Shown here: in pieces, positions 23,463 to 34,635 of the stretch
Numbering within the stretch: the first letter of the stretch is position 1
Layout: each line of letters begins with the position of its first letter
Origin: Cristatella mucedo
Taxonomy: Eukaryota; Bryozoa; Phylactolaemata; Cristatellidae
Reading direction: 5' to 3'
DNA length: 64,000 nucleotides
Assembly: GCA_009760855.2 (NCBI GenBank)
Contig: WPIO01000039.1
Span: 1,155,001-1,219,000, forward strand
The notes under the pieces: model-generated
Seen by the model: the letters and a program-made list of their open reading frames with translations, nothing else
What the model was told of the DNA's origin: nothing
The model's database searches: none
Position numbers and translations under genes: made by a program

Positions 23463-24377
23463 TGTAACCAGAGTGTGTCTTGCCTATTTGAACTGAGAGC
23501 ACCTTTGAGAAGCGACGTCTCGGCGGAGATGCCCAGTAGTGAGAGCGTTTTAGCGAGGGAAAGCCCCAGAACGAGCGTCGCAATGCAGAGCCAAGAAGAA
23601 CACAACTTCGAGAGCGACTCGGCTGAGTGGAACTCTGAGAACGACAAGGCCGTATTAATGAGCCGGAGTGGTCTTAGCAGGGCCGGATCGGCCGAAGACG
23701 AGCGCCCGAGACCGACCGTCGGGGCTCAAACTAAGGTGACGTGCGGGAACCGCATGACTGGGAGTGGTGTGCCAGCTTTGCCTTAAAGTGGGAAGCATCT
23801 ATGACAGGCTCCAGGCGATGGGCAGAGCTGACGTGTGCCTCCTGGGAGTGGCTGTCGCATAGCCTGCACCCTGTTAAGCAGGTCGGAAGCCTTCAATGTC
23901 GAAATATAACACCTGATAGAGCCCCAACGACCTACTTCAAGATAAGGCAACAGCTTGGGCTTCGGGGCCCCCCTCGGAGCAGAAAGTAGAGAAGTGTCCA
24001 GCGAGCCGATGGCTACTCTGTCCAATCGTGATGGTCTCCCCCTCCCCAGCCAGACTGGCGGGACTACGATATCTATTTCCTATGAGGGGAAGGGATGTCG
24101 TTCGTGCCTGCTATTGAAATTAGCACAGCTGCCTTGGCCACTAATGTATGCCTCACCTGTAGCAGGAAGTTCTGCAATTGACTTGGTGCAGAGCTCGGCC
24201 TTTGTTGCAAGCATGTGGCCCACCATAGATGCACTCCCCTATCCATGTGTTGAGTCAGCCACAGCTCGTATATGTACTCGCTGAGGAAATAAACATCGAG
24301 TCTTCTTTACTGCTCACGTTCACCTGCTCGTGTTGCCACGAGACTCCAAAAGAACAGCCGCTGGAGACACTTTCATG
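23463..24377. other. GC-rich 0.9-kb insertion, function unknown
   Basis: Core copies at 29.86k and 38.06k run straight from 'ccaccagggcttgctcc' to 'tgctgattacctctcagc'; here about 915 bp of markedly GC-richer DNA separates those points. It holds an open plus-strand frame 23,475-23,786 (103 aa, Ser/Glu-rich, with SEMPSS-like and SDSAEWNSENDK segments). Two further overlapping open stretches (23,741-23,989 and 23,955-24,284) are in other frames. The composition and a long Ser/Glu-rich frame suggest a transposed or retroposed coding fragment. No domain was recognised and no clear ends or target duplication were found. It could also be a short gag-like piece of a retroelement. Confidence 0.5.
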
Positions 24378-26765
24378 CAACGCTGCTTCCCTTTCAGCAT
24401 AATTGTGTCCCCAGGTTCTCCCTGGCCAAAGCATTCGGAACTGTCCGAAACCGTACTGAAACTGAACACGAAGCTTTAGCAAATCGTCTGGAAATATATA
24501 CAATAATTTAGTCATGCACGATTCGTTTATCAATAAGCACTCTATCTAGTTCCGAATGGTCGTTTACGGTCAGAAGGATTTCTTTTGCCCAGCCCAGTAA
24601 GCGAAAATACTAGTAAAGCGATTTATAATAATACAATCAATTTAATGCATGCTGATTTTGCAGCCTCTTTTGTATAGCGACAGAAGAGCTTTTATGGCTA
24701 TCGCCACCGCTTGCAGTGACGATAAAGGATCGTCCACCGCAGGATTCGAACCCATGAAATCGGAACTGAGGTAGTGACAAGCAACCGCCTTGCCTAGTGT
24801 GCCATCGCGGCTCACCATAATTAAACTGAAGGTAAAACCAGCCTGCTCATGAGCTCTCAAGTTATTTCACTGCTGCACGTTAAACAAGGGTTTCAACTAG
24901 AGCTAAACTCAGGTTAGAGTAAAAATTTACAGCTCGCTTAAAATTGTTATAATAAACAAATTGATTCACGATCTTCTAAAGGTGGCACTCTTAAATACTT
25001 AAGCGCTTCTGGAACGTGATGGTCTTGACATGTAAGCATAGCCATACTTATCAGATTTATTGAACAGCTTGCAAAACCCGACGGCTGCAATTGACTGGTG
25101 CTTCAAAGATTCACTAATCGCCTCATGTAGACCCCAATGCTTGAGGAGCTAACTTTGGAGAGGATCTTAGAGCTGGCCAAGTGATGTCATCTGTTACGGC
25201 CAAGGTTTGTGAAAGGCTTCAGAGACATTACATGCATCCATGCACAGCACCATAGCCTTTAGGGCGCACGGTGGTCGGACTACCGAATTTTAATTGAAAG
25301 GATGCTTTGAAAATGTCAGTTCACGGGCAGAATGTGAAGATTAAACTTACGTTTTAGCACCTCTAGCTCGCTTCGTCGTCTAGTGGTCTTCTGTGACATG
25401 CCCACTAGTGGTTGCCTAGTATGTTATAATCAACATACGAACTTCCTTCAATTACCCAGGAAATGTCTCAGTGCCTGACACGCACCTAGATACTACAGCC
25501 AAATGGAAAATCATATGTTTATCTAAGCTAATTTGCTTATAAACCGAGGCCCAAACTGATTTGTTTTGAGTTACTTTTCGTTTTAGAGACTGTGACACAG
25601 TGATATTGTCTAAGTGTAAAGATGCTAGAGGTGAGCTCTGGTGATTGAACTTCGGTAAAGATGACTTGTTGCTATACTTCTTTATCACGTTCGAATATGG
25701 TTCTGAACCTACTAGATGTCACTCTTTTAATTCTAACTTGCACCGTGTCATCCAGCATCAGCTCTAGAAAGACGATTCTCAAGGACGAAGCGAATGCTGT
25801 TGTTACGAACGTACAAGGAGTTTAACATCATCGTTAACGCTTCAAATTAGGCGATTTCGCAAAGTCATTCAAAATAAATACAAGGCTTTGGAACATATGT
25901 AACAGGAGCCCCTTTCTCTAAAATGGTTCTACTCTGTACGAGATATTGCTTAACAATTATAGGGAGCGAAGTAGGTGGTACGGTGGTTTTGGTAGAGAGT
26001 TCTATTGTATTGACTGAAGCCAGAAAATGAAGTGACCTGAAAAGGAGCGAGTGTAACTTGATGGATAACAAATGAAGGTCGATCAGAGGTAGGAGTAGAC
26101 AGCCATTTCGCCGTTGATGGAAAATAAAAGCATCATTGATAAGCACTGGGCCACTGCTTCCGCATTAGCACATTTTAGAACACTGCCACGATCTCTTGTT
26201 GGGTAAGCCTGGCTAACGAGGGATGCCTAACGAAAACTTATCATGCTGTACTAACTTCTGAATTTTGGTGACAAAGTAAAGGTTAATCAATTGCTTCTGT
26301 ATAAGCAATTCTGTATAAGCAATTCCGGATTGCAACCTATTGTTAAAGTCCTTGAAGTTGTGCGAGAAATTCTCGTATCTTTAATGCGTCTTGTAGTGGT
26401 TAATGCTCCAATTCTTCAAACGGGCAGTGACTAATTGGTACCAACGGCTGTTTAACCTGCTGCTGATTGAATGCAAGTTCTATAAAGGGAACTCAGAAGC
26501 CATCTTAACTCTTCCAATACTGGTCCACGAAGGCTGCTTTACTAGCAGATCCATCTGTTCACGTGAGATTGATTATTCTCTGAATCTTTCGCATAAACAT
26601 ACATCACGATTTAGCACAACATGGTTTCTTCGATTTTGTCTTTCATTCTTGCATAAGTGTGGTAGGTAGAATCGTACTAGATCATTTTGTAATAGACCGT
26701 TGCTCTTAATCCATCCTGTTTTCTAAAGATTTACAGCGACCATTGGAATTTCAGAATTCTCTCGT
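24378..26765. repeat. Segmental-duplication core, copy 3, second part
   Basis: Landmarks: 'gaacacgaagctttagcaaatc' (24.46k), 'ctggtgcttcaaagattcac' (25.1k), 'catgcactccattgattg'-type sequences, 'aagatgctagaggtgagctc' (25.62k), and a minus-strand LINE remnant at 25,760-26,150 reading LIDLHLLSIKL and LLFRSLHFLA (the LADLHWLPVKQRI / FRSLHSLA region). A 16-bp direct duplication 'ttctgtataagcaatt' occurs at 26,297-26,325. No gene is present. Confidence 0.55.
24632..24826 (-). mobile_element. tRNA-derived SINE, minus strand
   Basis: Reading the minus strand from 24,816: an A-box-like 'gatggcacactaggcaagg', then a B-box 'gggttcgaatcct' (24,741-24,753), then a non-tRNA body ('gcaagcggtggcgatagcc') and an AT-rich tail ending in 'tgtattattataaat'. 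The insertion is absent from core copies at 30.58k and 38.44k, which run directly from 'gcgatttataat' to the 'ggtaaaa' motif, so it arrived after those copies split. The tRNA parent is not resolved. A functional tRNA is unlikely because the acceptor arms do not pair. Confidence 0.65.
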
Positions 26766-26769
26766 TCTT

Positions 26770-26901
26770 CACAGTACGGGAAGTCAGCTGAGCGACGCCG
26801 AGCGTAAATGCAAGCGAGCTCACTCTCCTACTCGGGCTAGTTGAGCGGCGGCGGCGGGCGGAGCCGCAGCGACGCTGCGGTGAGCTCGACTACGGTGAGC
26901 C

Positions 26902-26968
<67 letters not shown>

Positions 26969-27065
26969 TGGCCTGACGGACTCGCCCTAGGGCCGGTTCA
27001 GCGGCTGTAACGGCCCTACGGAGCCGCCGCAGCAGGGCACGGATGGCGCCCAGAGCAGGTAGCAG
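26770..27065. other. CpG-rich island with GGC repeat
   Basis: About 300 bp of very GC- and CpG-rich DNA stands out from AT-rich surroundings: 'gcgacgccgagcg', 'gcggcggcggcgggcggagccg', 'gcagcgacgctgcgg', then (GGC)22, then 'agccgccgcagcagggcacgg'. Such islands are often promoters or 5' untranslated regions in animals. No TATA box and no convincing downstream exon was seen. The arginine-rich minus-strand frame across the repeat is a repeat artefact. Confidence 0.5.
26903..26968. repeat. (GGC)22 trinucleotide repeat
   Basis: Twenty-two uninterrupted GGC units lie inside the CpG-rich island. Depending on frame and strand this reads as poly-Gly, poly-Ala or poly-Arg. Nothing shows that it is translated. 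Confidence 0.9.
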
Positions 27066-27259
27066 CACCGAGAAATAGTGAGACATCAAAAGCCGGATGC
27101 AAATTATTTAGCTCTAAATTGTGTGTCAAAGATAGCTTAATCTGTATTCTGCTTGCCTTCCATGTATCAACTGTCATGTGACCGCAAGCCGCGCCACAGT
27201 TCGTTTGAGGATCGGCCAACTTGGATGATTAAAAATACCATACAATCGGAGAAACGAGC

Positions 27260-28646
27260 TAAGGACGTGTGCTGAACCGACCTCGGCTTCGTGGTTATCA
27301 GCCATTCACATTATACATTGAGTGAACAACACTGTCTCCTGAACGAGTTACGTTATTGGTTGCTATCCTATCCCTGGTAGCCCTTGTGCCTGCCACTCTG
27401 AAGATTAAGCCGCATTCCGGAACTGCCAATGCATCTTCATGCTTGACTGGTAACTTAAAGAATGAGGTAACACCTTACCGTCTTAGGCTGCGACATGCAT
27501 TGACACCTAAGTATTAGAGTCATGCTTATTAGTTTGGTAGCCTGACAGCCATTTTAAATCTCCAAAGATCGGTCGTCACCTGCTTCGGCTTGCCGATGGT
27601 TGTTAGTGCCAGAGGGGGCGAAAAACCCCTACGGGGATGTCACCTATCCACCAACGTCAGGTGTGGTGAGAAATGGTAGGCGGACATCATCCATACATGG
27701 CTCTTAATGGGCCTCCTGGTGGGCTGGCTTCAGACCGACGTATTCACAACGACACCAGGCTTCGCAAATCTTGTCTCGCATAGGCTATCAAGACAGTGCC
27801 AAAGCGATCAAACTATTCGCATCGTGTTTTAATCTTCTCTGCAACTATGCTTGACTGAGGCACTCGTTGCCTCGTGTGTCTGTTCTTCGCACGTACGTAT
27901 AGTTATCAAACGTGTCACGATGGATTGCATGCGTAAGAAAAACAGGCTGATCTGAAGCCAGTGCAGATCTGGAGCAATTATAACAGCTACAAGCTCCTGC
28001 GAAAAGAATCATTGCAATCATGCACTAGGCATTGTTAAAAACGTGCCAAACACTAAAGAAACAATAAGGAAAAACTGAACTAGCCTGTAATTTTGCGATG
28101 ATCCTAGTAACGCCGGCGTGTAGAAGTTCAATGAGACAGGCAGTGGGCTGACCTGGCAGCAGTTCAGAGGCCTGCAGCACGGCATTAAGGAGCGATTATG
28201 CAGCACAAGTAGCTGCATTATAGCAAAGAGAGCAGCCGTACGTATCACTAGATGAGTTCAGCGGTTTGCTATTAAGACCGGTACGGTTCCTTGAGAATGC
28301 CCAGACCATTAACTTATTAAAGTGGACCAATGACATTTTACTGCGTGTGGCTGCTTCTTACAGATGCCCCCAGATCCCGAAGAGTAATTATTTGGCAGTC
28401 CCTAAATTTTTAAAATCCTCAAAACTCTTTATTGACTCGATACATATATTACTCACTGAAATATTATTTTGTGCGTGGAAGTAACCTAAATAATTCAGTG
28501 AATGGTAGACAAATCACAGCATCAGCTATAGAGTACTTTAACGTAATACTTGAAACAATATTAAATAATCGGTTAACTCAAAAAGAATGTGTCTTTTATT
28601 TTAAAATTACAGCAATAAATTCATATGTTACCTAACCTCTTGCATT
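27260..28646. repeat. Duplicated block A, copy 1
   Basis: This pairs with 48,225-49,480 and 60,380-61,575 (and in part 42,230-43,010 and 57,640-58,400). Landmarks: 'ctgaacgagttacgttattgg', 'attccggaactgccaat', 'ctgcttcggcttgccgatgg', 'gggcctcctggtgggctgg' and 'ggtagcagttcagaggcttgc'-like. At its left end a plus-strand frame (LSE..CLLNEL..) and at its right end a minus-strand frame (SSGDT.., ELLPGQPTA) recur in other copies; here both are broken. It joins directly to an exon-2 tail of the secreted family at 28,647. Confidence 0.55.
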
Positions 28647-28712
28647 CGACACCAAGGTTTGCATTTGAGACTGTCAGTCTAGGGCTGAGTGCTAAAATGG
28701 ATGGGGATGAGA
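28647..28712 (+). pseudogene. End of exon 2 of a lost secreted Cys-rich gene
   Basis: 'gacaccaaggtttgcatttgag' matches 'aacaccaaggtgtgcgtttgcg' of the intact gene (62.69k). The match continues through a degraded CDYPYR region to 'ggatggggatgagatcag' (intact: 'ggatgttgataagatcac'). The 3' flank 'ttgtgtaattcagatgtcaaatc' matches that of the 36.9k copy. Cysteine codons are lost, a stop interrupts the frame, and exon 1 has been replaced by block A. Confidence 0.55.
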
Positions 28713-31700
28713 TCAGAAGTCACATTTTGTGTAATTCAGATGTCAAATCAATTATATCCACCATATTTAATATCTACTGTCAGATCTTGCAATCAGGGGC
28801 TCTTCAACCCTTTTGGAAAAAAGAAATAATTGACTAGCCTATTTTGCATCTAGAGAGCTCTGAAATCCACATTTATAGTATTCCATGATGTCTTTGTTGA
28901 ATGCAGCAGTTTTTCTATTGATGTGTCCGAAGAAAGAGTTCATGCAGTTAAGGTTGAAGTGTAGAACTGTTATTATCACAGAATCCTGTATAGGTAAGAG
29001 GCTACTTTAGCGATAGAGAAAAGCTATTAGTCTGGCAGACGAGGTACTTCGCTGGTTCAAATCTTACCATTGGGGTCACTGCATTTCCCATCGTATGGGG
29101 ATTAAGAAAATAATGCTGACAAGTCATTGGTTCAGTCCCGTAAGGGTTTATTCTGAGGTCTTACCGTACTTAATTTCTACTAAAACCTCTCGGAACGTGA
29201 ATTGAGCATAGAAGATCCGTTATCACATTTTTCCTGACAATACTTGGCTTTAACTGTCATTAAACCGTCGGAGTCTGTTGCATCTACTGATGAACTGAAT
29301 GGCTCCTTTGCCGAAATTTTATTCTGCACGGCAGTATACTTCCTCTTACTATACATAACTAATAATTACATCTTATGTCTTACATATTGGACTTAATCAT
29401 CAATGGCTGGACTGTATGGCTGGCTCTTTCAATGCATGAAGCTGTTCTGTGACCATTTAACGTGTGCTAGGAATGTAGGTGATGTCTTTGATAACTTTCA
29501 ACGTTCTGAAAGTATCCATAAAATGGCTGCATCCATAGCTAGCAATTATGTCTGATCCTTAACTAATATTAGGGGTTCGCTACCCGACGGGAACTTGCAA
29601 AAATGTACCCAAATCCCCGGATCTGTCAAGTCTAGATTATCCCGATTCCATTTTGGAAGGCCACCGAAAATGTCCGTCCAGTATTTGCAGATAGTCATCA
29701 CTGTAACCGAATAGCTCATTAACGAATACTACAAGTTAGCCGCTCGCGTTCTTTCTTAAAGGAGCTTCTATCGAAAGTGGTTGATCGTCGGACACTGAGT
29801 AAATTTCTTTCCCTCGCCTGCAGGGTTCCACCAGGGCTTGCTCCTTCTCATTGAATTGAACTGCTGATTACCTCTCAGCCTCTCTGTGTCCTCATATTCC
29901 TACTGGCCAAAACATTAGCAGTACAACACCTAAGATTAAAGACTGTTGGAAACAGAGGCTTTTGCTATAGAGTTCCATGACTGAGGAACTCTTGTCCACA
30001 ATTTTCGAAAACCGAATCAATTGTCTGCCACGAACTGACAAAGCCCTTTCTAGCCGACCTGAGCTGCAACTTCAAAGATGGTCGCTACCTCACCAGCCCT
30101 CCCGACTCAGCCTTTCTTATCAATTTATCATTGTTGCATGACATGAAGTCAGTAGGCTACCGAATGCATACGTGAAGCCCGGAAAGCCCTAGGCTGTGCT
30201 GTGAAAAGCTCTCCAGGGCAACAAATATTAACTCTGTTGGGCCCTGTAAGCTAAAAGACGGACATAACTTAAACCTTATATGTCGTTCTCACGAATAAAA
30301 GCGATTAGCAGAGCCGCTATCTTTGTTTTTAAAGACCGGAAAACTAGGCAGCTTGATGCAAAAAGCAGGCTTGTCCCGTTGTAAAGCAACGAGCCGACGC
30401 CTCAGTAAGCATGGGAAATCGAACACGAAGCTTATGCAAGTCGTCCTGAAATACGCTAAATTCCTTAGTCGTGTATAATGATTTCACCACTTAGCACTCG
30501 ATCCAGTTCCAAATGATTGATAGCGGTCTAAAAGATCTTCTGAGCAGCTCAGTATGGCAAAATAATGTTAAGCGATTTATAATAGAAAGGCAGGTAAAAA
30601 CTCACAAATCTGCTACGAGCTCTAAAGGTAGTCCACTTCCATAAGTTAAAACCAGAGTTGTAACGGTATTTTAACGAACTTCAAGAAAAAGGCTTAAAAA
30701 CTTGCAAAATTATGATGGTAAAAACTTGATTTGAGATATTCCAGAGGTGGCACTCTTAAATACTTCAACACTTTTGGAACAGGATGATCATGACAGCTTG
30801 GCTTGGGCCTACATATCAGCTCCATTCAGCGACTTTAAAAATGCAATAACTCCAAGCTGCTGGTGCTTCGAAGATTTACCAATCGTTTAGTGTGATCTCC
30901 AAGGCTTAAAGAGCTGACTTGGGTGAGGAGTCTAGCGCTTGTTAGTTGATGTCAACTGCTGTGGTCGAAGTTGGTGAGAGGTTTTAGAGACATTGCAGTC
31001 ACCTATGCACGGTACGATAGGATTGAGGGCACACGGTGGTCAGACTAAGAAATTTTAATTGAAGCAATGCGTTTAAATGGTCAGTTAGCGAGTCTACGTG
31101 GGCAGATTAAAATTGCAAACTAGCAACTCTAGTTAACATTGTTGTCTAGCAGTATAGTGTGCACATGCACTCCATTGATTGTGTGGTATATTGTGATCGG
31201 CACAACGGACATTCTTCAATTTCCTAGGAGATTGTCTCTATTGCAGACTACAATCTAATTACTAATGCCGGGGAAAATAATAGGTTCCTCAAAGCTTATT
31301 TCCTTATAACTCTACGCCCGCACTGATTTATTTAGATGTCGTGCTTGTTGTAGAGACAGTGACATAGATGATAAATACCGTCTTACTGTAAAGATACCGA
31401 ATAATGCTCTAGTGTGTGAAGTTCGGTAACAATCTTTTTAGCAAAATAATATCTGTCACGTTTGCATATGGTTCAAAATGGACTAGACACCATTCATAAT
31501 ATTAAAACTTTCCCGACGTGACCACGGATCGGCGCTAGAAAGAAGATTCTCGAGAACAAAGGAAGTACTGTTGCGAGGAACTTAAACTTTTTTAACGTTA
31601 TACCAAACTTCTTCAAGTTAGTAGATGGCACAAAGTCATTCCAAAACATGTTCAAGGCATTTGAACTTAACAAACTAGAGGCCTGTTTTTTATGATGCCT

Positions 31701-32560
31701 CTGCTCGGTCTGACACATTGAAAGATGACTACAGTGCTCAGAGTAGGGTGGTAGGATGCCTAGCCACTTCGGGAAGTAGTTCGGTTTTGTTGACAAAAGC
31801 GAGAAAAATGAAGCGACCTGAAAAGAAGTGAGTCTACCTTGATGGAGAATAAATGAAGGTCTTTAAGAGGTAGGAATAAATGGCCATTGCGAAGTTCACG
31901 GAAAATAAAGCATCGTTGATTGGCACTAGGCTACCGCTTCAGCGTCGGCACATTTTAGGACACCACCAAGATTTCTAGTTCGGTAAGGAAAGGACAACGA
32001 AAATCCACCAAGGTGTACCAACTTCTGAATTTTGGCAAAAAATTAGAGATTAGTCCATTGCTACTTTTTTTTTAGCTTCATTGTAACCTATTTTAAATTT
32101 TCGAAGTGGTAAAAGAAATGTTGAGGCCTTAAATGCATTTTGTAGCGGTCAAAGCTTACAGTCTTCAAATGGGTAGAATCTGATTGGTATCGTCGGCGAT
32201 GTAACCTGCACTTAGTTGAAAGTAACTTCTGTATTAGGTAACTCAAGAGCCATCGTAATTCGCCCAGAATTGATCCCCATCGGCCATGGGACTAGAAGAT
32301 GCATCCGTCGCGTAGGACTGATTGTTCTTCAAAATCATTTGCATAGAAAGAAATCATGATTCGTAATATTTGAGATGGCCGGATAGTTTTAAGTTTGCAG
32401 CCGAATTTTAAGGAATGCTCATCTACACTAAGCGTTGTACTTTCCCTGGTCTATTGCAACTTTACCTGCAATCTCAGGCAGCGGTTCTTCAAATAATGGC
32501 TTGAGGTATAGTCCGGCCAAAGTAGAAATGCGCTTCTGTGAGTGTACAACTGCGTTGTCA
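28713..32560. repeat. Segmental-duplication core, copy 4
   Basis: This is the most continuous core copy. Order: 3' flank of the lost gene (28.72k), 'ctggcagacgaggtacttcg' (29.03k), old RT fragment (29.2-29.4k), 'ttgatcgtcggacactgag' (29.78k), 'cctcagtaagcatgggaaatc' (30.4k), 'ctggtgcttcgaagatttacc' (30.86k), 'catgcactccattgattgtg' (31.16k), minus-strand old LINE 3' remnant (31.55-31.9k), 'tgttgaggccttaaatgcattttg' (32.12k). No intact gene; frames such as 31,494-31,796 minus fall in the LINE remnant. Confidence 0.6.
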
Positions 32561-33470
32561 GCATCTCCAAGAGGGTGAATAGCTCACTCACAAAATAAAC
32601 CCGTCAACACAAGTCTTATTTAGAACAACCCATAAGCAATTCTGCTAAAACTGCATTGCATTTGATGCACTGGGCCAGCTCCAACAGCCTGGCGAGAGTC
32701 GCCTTCTCGTCCTGCTATTATTGCTAATCTGACGGAACCCCTAATAAGCGACACTGTACTGTCAAGTATATACCTGCATGAATCAAGAACTAGAATACGT
32801 AGACATTTTCCAGTTACTCTCTTTATCCTCTCTCCTAAAATTGTATTGACTGCCTGGAAGTATATTTTAGGGTATCTTCTGTTGAAACTGTTTATCGACA
32901 CGTTGACGAATTTGATTAAAGCCAACAGGTTGGCAGCAGGCGAAGCTAGCATAATGAAAAGCTTATTCATAACCTGCTAACACAAAGCTAAGCCATTTTA
33001 CAGATTTTAACGCGAACATAGCTGCATATAGAATATTTTTGTGATTTTTAAAGATGCGGGTAGCGCAAGTGTAGGACATAGGCACGCGAATCAATCATTC
33101 AACATTAGGGCTCCAATCTCAGTAAATGTGAGTATTTAAACGCTTGATAACCATGTGAAGTTTCCAAGGACATGGACTTCGTATATTTAACGTTTGCCTA
33201 ACTTTAGCTGCTGATATGCTCATTTTCGTCGCTCACTTCCATTCAGTCGTTCGCATTTCTTTTAACAGCGATGGCAAGCTCCTCGACAAAGCAGTCGGCT
33301 CAGAACCTTTCAATAAATTGGATGCAGTTGACATCTTGCCGTCATTGCCAATTGTATCACTTCCAGACTAATCCACACGCCAAACATTAACATTGGCGAC
33401 TAAAACTTACCCACTCTTTGCTCTCGGGTAGTTATAACCTTTCAAGAGAGTAAATAACAGAAATTATTAA
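32561..33470. other. No recognised feature
   Basis: AT-rich DNA with no clear relation to the other duplicated blocks. A minus-strand open frame at 32,620-32,970 (116 aa) has no recognisable domain, no repeat-family match and no splice context that supports it. Confidence 0.4.
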
Positions 33471-34171
33471 TCTCTTGATTCGTAAATTGTATCACTCCAA
33501 TCTTAAAGCCCTTTAATGAGCGCTGTAGTATGTAACATAAAGAGCGTATCCGCCGATGCTTACCGTGCAAGTGTTGTTAATGTGAACAAATGAGTTTTCT
33601 TGAGGCTAAAGTTGTCCAGTGAACGTTTAATGGATTAATAAAAAATGATCATTGCAAGGTACATTAAGTAAACCTCCTCGCTCCTTCAAGCTGCTACATT
33701 CTGAAACAGTTACCAACAATATCCGTCCATTACTTTGAAGCGACCACGTTTAATGCTGACGTCTATTAAGTCTAATTCTGGAAAAAGACTGCAGTGTCCT
33801 TGCACTATCGGTTTTCTATGGTTATATTCATAAAAACGTTCTTAGGCAACGAGGAATGTCGTTGTAAGTCCTTTTTCAATACTCTCTCCTAACAATCTGT
33901 CCACTAAAGACGCTTAATGTAATAACAAATATTGTTGTTACATGCAAAGTGTTTTGCTAATGCTACCTAATATTTCGAACTTGTCCGATATCCATGGCGA
34001 CGCTGTAAGATTTGATGAGTAATCTAAGATGACAAGCAGACTTGTCATAGCGAATGAGCACGTCGCATCAACGTCAGGTAGGAATCACGTGCCATTGCTC
34101 GGGTGGCGTTAATAACGTCATCTTGATCCAGTGGTATTTCTCAACCGTAGTGACTAACTGTGGACCGGGAC
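33471..34171. repeat. Upstream block of the 34.2k secreted-gene copy
   Basis: Conserved with the upstream regions at 10.2k, 54.8k and 61.7k: 'gtatccgccgatgcttacc', 'aatgatcattgcaaggtac', 'ccatggcgacgctgtaag', 'agatgacaagcagacttgtc', 'aatgagcacg' and 'ggaatcacgtgcc'. No coding sequence is seen in it. Confidence 0.55.
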
Positions 34172-34219
34172 TATTAAAGGTTGAGTTTGAGGACATCGGT
34201 TGGCAGCAAAGTTACGACT

Positions 34220-34635
34220 ATGGCAGCCCGCATTTGTTGCCTGCTTGTCGCCGCCGCCCTGTTTTTTGCAGCCGTCGCTGCACAGGAAGCATGGAGAAGT
34301 AACGACGGCGACAAAAAGGAAGAGGAAATAAAAGCGCCCGAGTGTCCCAAAGGTAGGTGCAGAGCAAGTGCATCTGAAACAGGCCCAGTAGCGCCTATGC
34401 CAGCACCTCTTTTCCGAGTTGTGCTGGATCAAGTAAGACGTGCCATGTCTAATTTTACGAAAGATGCTAGTTATTTACCACAGGCGACAGGTACCGTTCT
34501 GTCAACCACTTTAGGATCTTTCGCAACTTGTCGTCTGCGTTTTCGGCACGTTCTTGCCATGCTACCGGCGGTGTGAAAAAGACAATTCTTATGTGTCACG
34601 AAGAAAGGAGGCTTCTAACTGTTGCCTCTTACTGA
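34220..34635 (+). pseudogene. Diverged secreted-family copy (34.2k), cysteine domain degraded
   Basis: Exon 1 (34,220-34,352) is fully open: MAARICCLLVAAALFFAAVAA signal peptide, then QEAWRSNDGDKKEEEIKAP and ECPK, ending AAAG|gtaggt in phase 1, four codons longer than the 62.3k copy. A TATTAAA box is at 34,172-34,178. The intron matches other copies ('agcacctctttt'). The best exon-2 model starts after 'ttatttaccacag' at 34,484 and reads GDRYRSVNHFRIFRN and LSSAF, aligning with NTYRAVDHCRSFLQSTAF of the intact gene, but the first cysteines and the CPxGTxFN motif are gone; stop TGA 34,633-34,635, 94 aa in all. Unspliced reading from the same ATG instead gives an open frame to 34,576. It is either a pseudogene with a healthy exon 1 or a diverged gene without the cysteine fold. 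Confidence 0.5.

Noticed and set aside
24741-24816. Functional tRNA gene on the minus strand
   Set aside because: The A and B boxes are present, but acceptor arms do not pair and the sequence runs into a SINE body and AT-rich tail.
26820-27089. Arginine-rich minus-strand open frame across the GGC repeat
   Set aside because: A pure trinucleotide repeat is open in all frames; no conserved sequence or splice context supports a protein.
32620-32970. 116-aa minus-strand frame
   Set aside because: No domain, no paralogue in the window and no splice or promoter signal; chance frames of this length are expected in 64 kb.
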